NCBI GenBank assembly: GCA_012845835.1
Contig: JABAKD010000016.1
Location: 24,852,553-24,916,552 of the forward strand
DNA length: 64,000 bases
Origin: Undaria pinnatifida
Taxonomy: Eukaryota; Sar; Phaeophyceae; Laminariales; Alariaceae
Reading direction: 5' to 3'
Shown here: piece after piece, positions 60,270-64,000 of the stretch
Layout of the letters: every line of letters begins with the position of its first letter
Position numbering within the stretch: position 1 is the stretch's first letter
Made by a program: the position numbers and the translations under genes
Notes under the pieces: generated by a model
The model's database searches: none
What the model was told of the DNA's origin: nothing
What the model saw: the letters and a program-made list of their open reading frames with translations, nothing else

Positions 60270-60530
60270 TACCATACATGTCATAGAACAGTATAGTGGA
60301 AACTACAGTAATACACACCAAAAATAGACGCGGTGTTAGATTTAGCTCAAACTTCTTCACCTAAAAAAAAAAAAAGCACTTACCATGATAGTGAACAAAA
60401 AATAGGACCCTCCCAATAAAAACTCACCTATATAGTATATCACAAGTGCCAACAACGCCGCTTGCAAAGATGAGTATTGACCTAAAATTCGTCGAACTCA
60501 CGGCTGACGTCCTTGATTTTTTGTTTTTTT
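60270..60530 (-). repeat. AT-rich repeat, copy 3
   Basis: Direct repeat of 59785-60066, with CTTGCAAAGATGAGTATTGA and CGAACTCACGGCTGACGTCC. Between them a GTGGGTTCG tRNA-like unit lies at 60.09-60.12 kb. Confidence 0.6.
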
Positions 60531-61140
60531 ATTAAACACAGGAAAGTACAGACCAACAAAAACATGAAAACTAAACGAATGGCTCAAACGTAAATATAAA
60601 GGACGGAACGCAACGTGAAGCCGGTATCGGGTAGCAGGTACTCAGCGCAGACAAAGAGACCACACATGAAAAAAGTGAACGGAAGGAACAAGCTAAAAAT
60701 CTCAACAGCTGGAAGGTGGCGGAGATCGTTCAGCGTACGAACATGAAACTGGCGACAGGAAGGAACGCGTGGAATGGAGCAACACCAGGGGGGTTGGCGG
60801 AGATCGTTCGGCGAAGAAAAAAACAATAGGTACGCCCCCAAAAGTTACAAGCAGGCACCAAAGAGAGAAGGAAAAAACCAGAGTCCGCCCCAGCAAAATC
60901 ACAACATGGATGGCAATACAGACGAGCAACTAGAGGATACACCTCGACTTTAAAGCATATAAAATGTTGGACGTACTCACTCCATTGTCAGATTGCCAAC
61001 AAGAATCCGTCGAAAAGATGGATCGGAGAACTTTGGGGGTTTCGCATATGTGTGGGATGGATTTCCACAACGGGATTTTGTGTTGTGGGTTTTTATGTGC
61101 CCGAATAATATCACTCTATTTTTCGACTCTATTTTTGCCT
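60531..61140. other. No supported gene
   Basis: Plus and minus frames up to 116 codons overlap each other without motifs. CGGAGATCGTTC is repeated at 60719 and 60797 with similar flanks, a short tandem similarity. Confidence 0.4.
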
Positions 61141-61164
61141 CTACCTTGTGTCTTCTCTGTCTCT

Positions 61165-61410
61165 TCTACGGCTACCACGCCACGGGCTACCACGCCCCAT
61201 CTATATTGCAAGGGCTATCACGCCTTCACCACTGCACGGCTACCACGCCGGTGTATTTACATCCCGGCTATCACGCCACAGCACCGAGTTCCATTTCCGG
61301 GTCATCACACCTGAGCTATCACGCTTCACCACACACGTAAATCGGGTTATCACACCCGCCTTAGTTAGTAGTTTGTAGTTTACCGATCACCGGCTATTAC
61401 GCCACCTTTC
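61165..61410 (+). repeat. GGCTAYCACGCC minirepeat array
   Basis: About ten variants of GGCTACCACGCC or GGCTATCACGCC occur with irregular 8-25 bp spacing, just upstream of the gag reading frame. They could belong to the LTR or leader of the element. Confidence 0.65.
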
Positions 61411-61515
61411 TCCTCCACCTACACCACCACCGGGGCGCCACACGTACCAACCTACTCCACACGCTATTGTCAACGATCTTCAACGAACGAGTGGGTTGTG
61501 CGTTGCTGAGCGCCA

Positions 61516-62640
61516 ATGAGGAGAACAGACACAAGACCTTCGTCGGGGGAAAGGTTGAGCACCCCTCCCGGCGGAGTAGGCAACGGGGCAGAGGGACGCG
61601 AGTCCTCCTCCGCCAATGCACAACACCATGGAGGAGAGGGACGCGAGTTCTTCCCCGCCAATGTACAACACCATGAAACAACAGCAGATCCATCAGCAAC
61701 TTCACCGAACATGATCGCGGACCTAGCCAACGCCCTTCGCCAAGTACAGCAGATGACCAACGAGGGAGGGCAAACCGCCCCAACAGCAGGCACGTACGAG
61801 TCTAGACCCATAGAAATTCGTCAGAAAAATGAAATGCTTGCGTGGTCTGGAAAGTTTGAGAGCGGGCAAAGTGTTGGATCAGCTTTTCGTGTTTTCCGAG
61901 ATTCTGTTCTTTCTTGGTTCTCGGCTGAAGGGTTGATGGACGTATTGAAGGGATAATCGATACCAGTGAGGGTTCCGGATGTAGACCTGGCACGACTCAG
62001 GAGTTACTTTGGGAAGGAGAGAGTGGATAAGTCGCTCAAGCTATGGTCACAACTGATCGCAACAATCACAGCCTAACCAGTCCAAGAAATGATTTTTGCT
62101 GCGGGGTCACCCCAAGAAACGTGGAGGGTGTTTGAGTCTCACTACACTGTCAAAAGTGAACATGAGAGGGAAATAGAAGAGGATGAATAGAATGAACTGA
62201 GGCAAAAAGAGGGATAGAGCATCATGTCATTTTACGGTAGGGCAAAGGCCATAAGGATGAATCTAGATTCATACGGTGATAAGCGACCAGACGCATCTAT
62301 GTGCAAACATATTGCCCGTAGAATGCTACCATCTTTCAAGCTATGTAGTGACCACGTGCTTCTCCTTCCCGATCATTCGAGTCGTACCATGGAGGATTTG
62401 CGCAGGAGAGCTGCTCACGAGCTGGAGCACAATGGGAGATCAGTAGAAGAGAGAGAGGAGACAAGGCATGCCCTGACCGCAGCCGGCGTGGGTCAGGGCG
62501 ACCAGGGTGGGAGGAATGCTGGTGATCGGGGGTATGGGGAGCGCGACCGAACGTACACCTACTGCGCGCATCACGGCGAGGAGCAAGGCCACAACACCCC
62601 CGAATGCATCGTCATGCGTCGAGAATTCGACAGATACTAA
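61516..62640 (+). pseudogene. Copia-like gag with five in-frame stops
   Basis: The frame from 61516 codes KNEMLAWSGKFESGQSV, then DVDLARLRSYFGKERVDKSL, QETWRVFESHYTVKSEHE, SIMSFYGRAKAIRMNLDSYG and CAHHGEEQGHNTPEC, a CX3H...C zinc-knuckle-like end. Stops at 61954 (TAA), 62074 (TAA), 62188 (TAG), 62215 (TAG) and 62638 (TAA) interrupt it, but no frameshift does. Reading continues in the same frame after each. Confidence 0.72.
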
Positions 62641-64000
62641 GGTCATTTCCACAAATACCTGCAGACGCGGGGACTCGGGCCGTACGCCGGACGCGGAAGA
62701 GGGCGCGGGGCGGAAGGTAAATATCGACAGAAGCCGTACCCAAACGACTCGGGTGGGCGTTGGAGTCGGGGCCACCCGCCGGAGCAGCAGATAATGCCGC
62801 CGCCAGGACACGGACCCGTGACTGGCGGGTATGCGAACACCTTTCATCAACCGTACCCAAACGACTCGGGTGCGCGTTGGAGTCGGGGCCACATGCCGGA
62901 GCAGCAGAGAACGCCGCCGCCAGGACACGGACCCGGGCCTGGCGGATATGCGAACACCTTCCCCGGAGGACGTGACCACAACCGCCATCATCATTCGGGC
63001 GGGCGCAACCGAGGCAGGGGCGAGGGCTTCGGGCAGGTGCCACCGCCTAATTTTCCGTCTAATTCGTCGATGAAGTTTTCGCCTAATTTGCCGCCTGGAA
63101 AGTTTCCCAACGCACCGCGGCACGCATTTGCGGCAGATTATCCCTACGAGAACAAGTACATGGGATACTCGAGGGGGGGGGAGCCAGCAGGGCACTGGTC
63201 ATCACCACCACCGACAGCAGAGTTGGGGACTCCCGAGCAGCAGCAGCAGCACCAACAAAACCGAAAACAACAAGAGGGCACGCCTCCTGCCACGTCTACC
63301 TCTGCTACCCCTGCTACTGCAACTCTCTCGTTTCCGGCTCCCGGCGCAGCTCAAGCCAGCGGAGCTCCTCTGCAGCTCTTTATAGCACAAAGTGTGAAAA
63401 CAGGCAAATCTGAGTCTGGTGATTCTGTTGCTGTAGATCGTGATGGTGTGGTGCGTGGTAGCGTTGTAGGACGTGTTGAGCCAGCATTGATTACACGTGT
63501 TGCTAGCGCCCTTCGGTGTACCCCGGGGCAACCTAGGCCGTATGGTAGCGAGGAATGGGATGCGGACTCGGGAGCTAGTGCCATGATGTCCAACAACAAA
63601 GAGGGCATGTACAAAAATCGCTACCCAACAGACCAATACATACAGATAGGCGATTCAGGGTTGAATAGAGTCGAGGCAATCGGGGACGTCAATTTAGTGT
63701 TTCACCAGCTAGATGAACACGGAAACCCGGAGGACGTTGTGGCGTGTGTGCAAGATGTGATATATACTCCGTGGCTTGAATTCAACCTTTTCTCGATTTG
63801 GAAGGTACGTCACAAAAACTCCTGTTCTGTAAACCCCACTGGTACACAAGCGGGAAGGCTCCGCGTCCTTCGGGGATCGGCGAACGACTCCCTCTACGCC
63901 ACCCGATTCCCCCCTCCTCCGTTGCCAGTGAATGCAGTGAATGAGAGTGCCCCCGAGTACTCTGCTTGCAACCCACCGATGCCAGTTGGTGCGGTTGGTG
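62641..64000 (+). pseudogene. Gag tail and protease, open to the window end
   Basis: No stop occurs in this frame for 453 codons. It starts with GHFHKYLQTRGLG and holds two copies of a 42-residue unit (62707-62960, core PYPNDSG...RWSRGH...PPPGHGP). A Gln/Pro/Ala-rich linker follows, then WDADSGASAMMSNNKEGMY, an aspartic protease active site at about 63560, and WLEFNLFSIWKVRHKNS, the usual Copia protease end. Its true 5' part is the stop-interrupted gag. The C-terminus lies outside the window. Confidence 0.75.

Larger units (their letters stand above)
61480..64000 (+). mobile_element. Third Copia-like element, gag-protease, runs off the window
   Basis: A gag and a protease share one frame from 61516 to the window end. 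RT and integrase, if present, lie beyond 64000. The 5' LTR was not delimited; the minirepeat array upstream may lie in it. Confidence 0.7.

Overview
The window looks like transposon-dense nuclear DNA of a eukaryote. Coding information is carried in short exons with GT-AG introns, there are no bacterial-type operons, and most recognisable coding sequence is decayed LTR retrotransposon, LINE or DNA-transposon material between low-complexity repeats. The best guess is a multicellular photosynthetic stramenopile, probably a brown alga. This rests on the style of the one clear host gene (many small symmetric phase-1 exons coding cysteine modules, then a root-cap/VWD-like GDPH domain), on the plant/algal look of the Copia elements and on a stramenopile-like tyrosine recombinase. 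It is an inference, not a proof.

Layout. 0.2-1.6 kb: copy 1 of a homopolymer-G-rich repeat. 2.47-9.57 kb, plus strand: a split gene for a modular, probably secreted, cysteine-rich protein. Three pairs of tiny exons (module A then module B) are followed by an A-type exon, an 834-nt GDPH domain exon and a short last exon; the 5' end was not found. 10.9-15.5 kb: a decayed LINE on the minus strand (12.9-15.35 kb) with a 247-bp TIR element nested in it, and relatives of that element nearby. 16-25.5 kb: a Copia RNase H relic, two copies of a GA-rich interspersed repeat (one split by a TIR element) and copy 2 of the poly-G/C repeat. 25.5-29.4 kb: no convincing gene. 29.4-34.7 kb: a Copia element with both LTRs on the minus strand whose reverse transcriptase core is deleted. 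36.3-38.9 kb: a second, plus-strand Copia remnant. 39.2-39.7 kb: a protein-like minus-strand fragment. 39.9-42.7 kb: poly-C repeat copy 3, then a 1,153-bp TIR element with a perfect hairpin. 43.7-44.4 kb: two exons of a second, inverted and decayed copy of the modular gene. 46.9-50.75 kb: a minus-strand Ty3/gypsy-like element with two LTRs, also lacking RT and integrase. 52.2-53.7 kb: a broken tyrosine recombinase gene on the minus strand. 53.6-57.9 kb: a GC-rich satellite with a roughly 37-bp monomer and a 479-bp higher-order period. 58-61 kb: AT-rich repeats. 61.1-64.0 kb: gag-protease of another Copia-like element that leaves the window.

Three themes stand out. First, the modular gene alternates two exon types that are all symmetric phase 1-1, and it has an inverted relic copy 35 kb away. 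Second, no LTR element here has a visible RT core: two show sharp internal deletions around it, one remnant is gag-protease plus linker only, one is an RNase H relic, and the last is cut off by the window edge. Third, several repeat families (TIR elements of about 245 bp, poly-G elements, tRNA-like units, the satellite) can be defined from copies inside this window. No rRNA, canonical tRNA or CRISPR array was seen. All splice sites and domain calls were made by eye, without searches.
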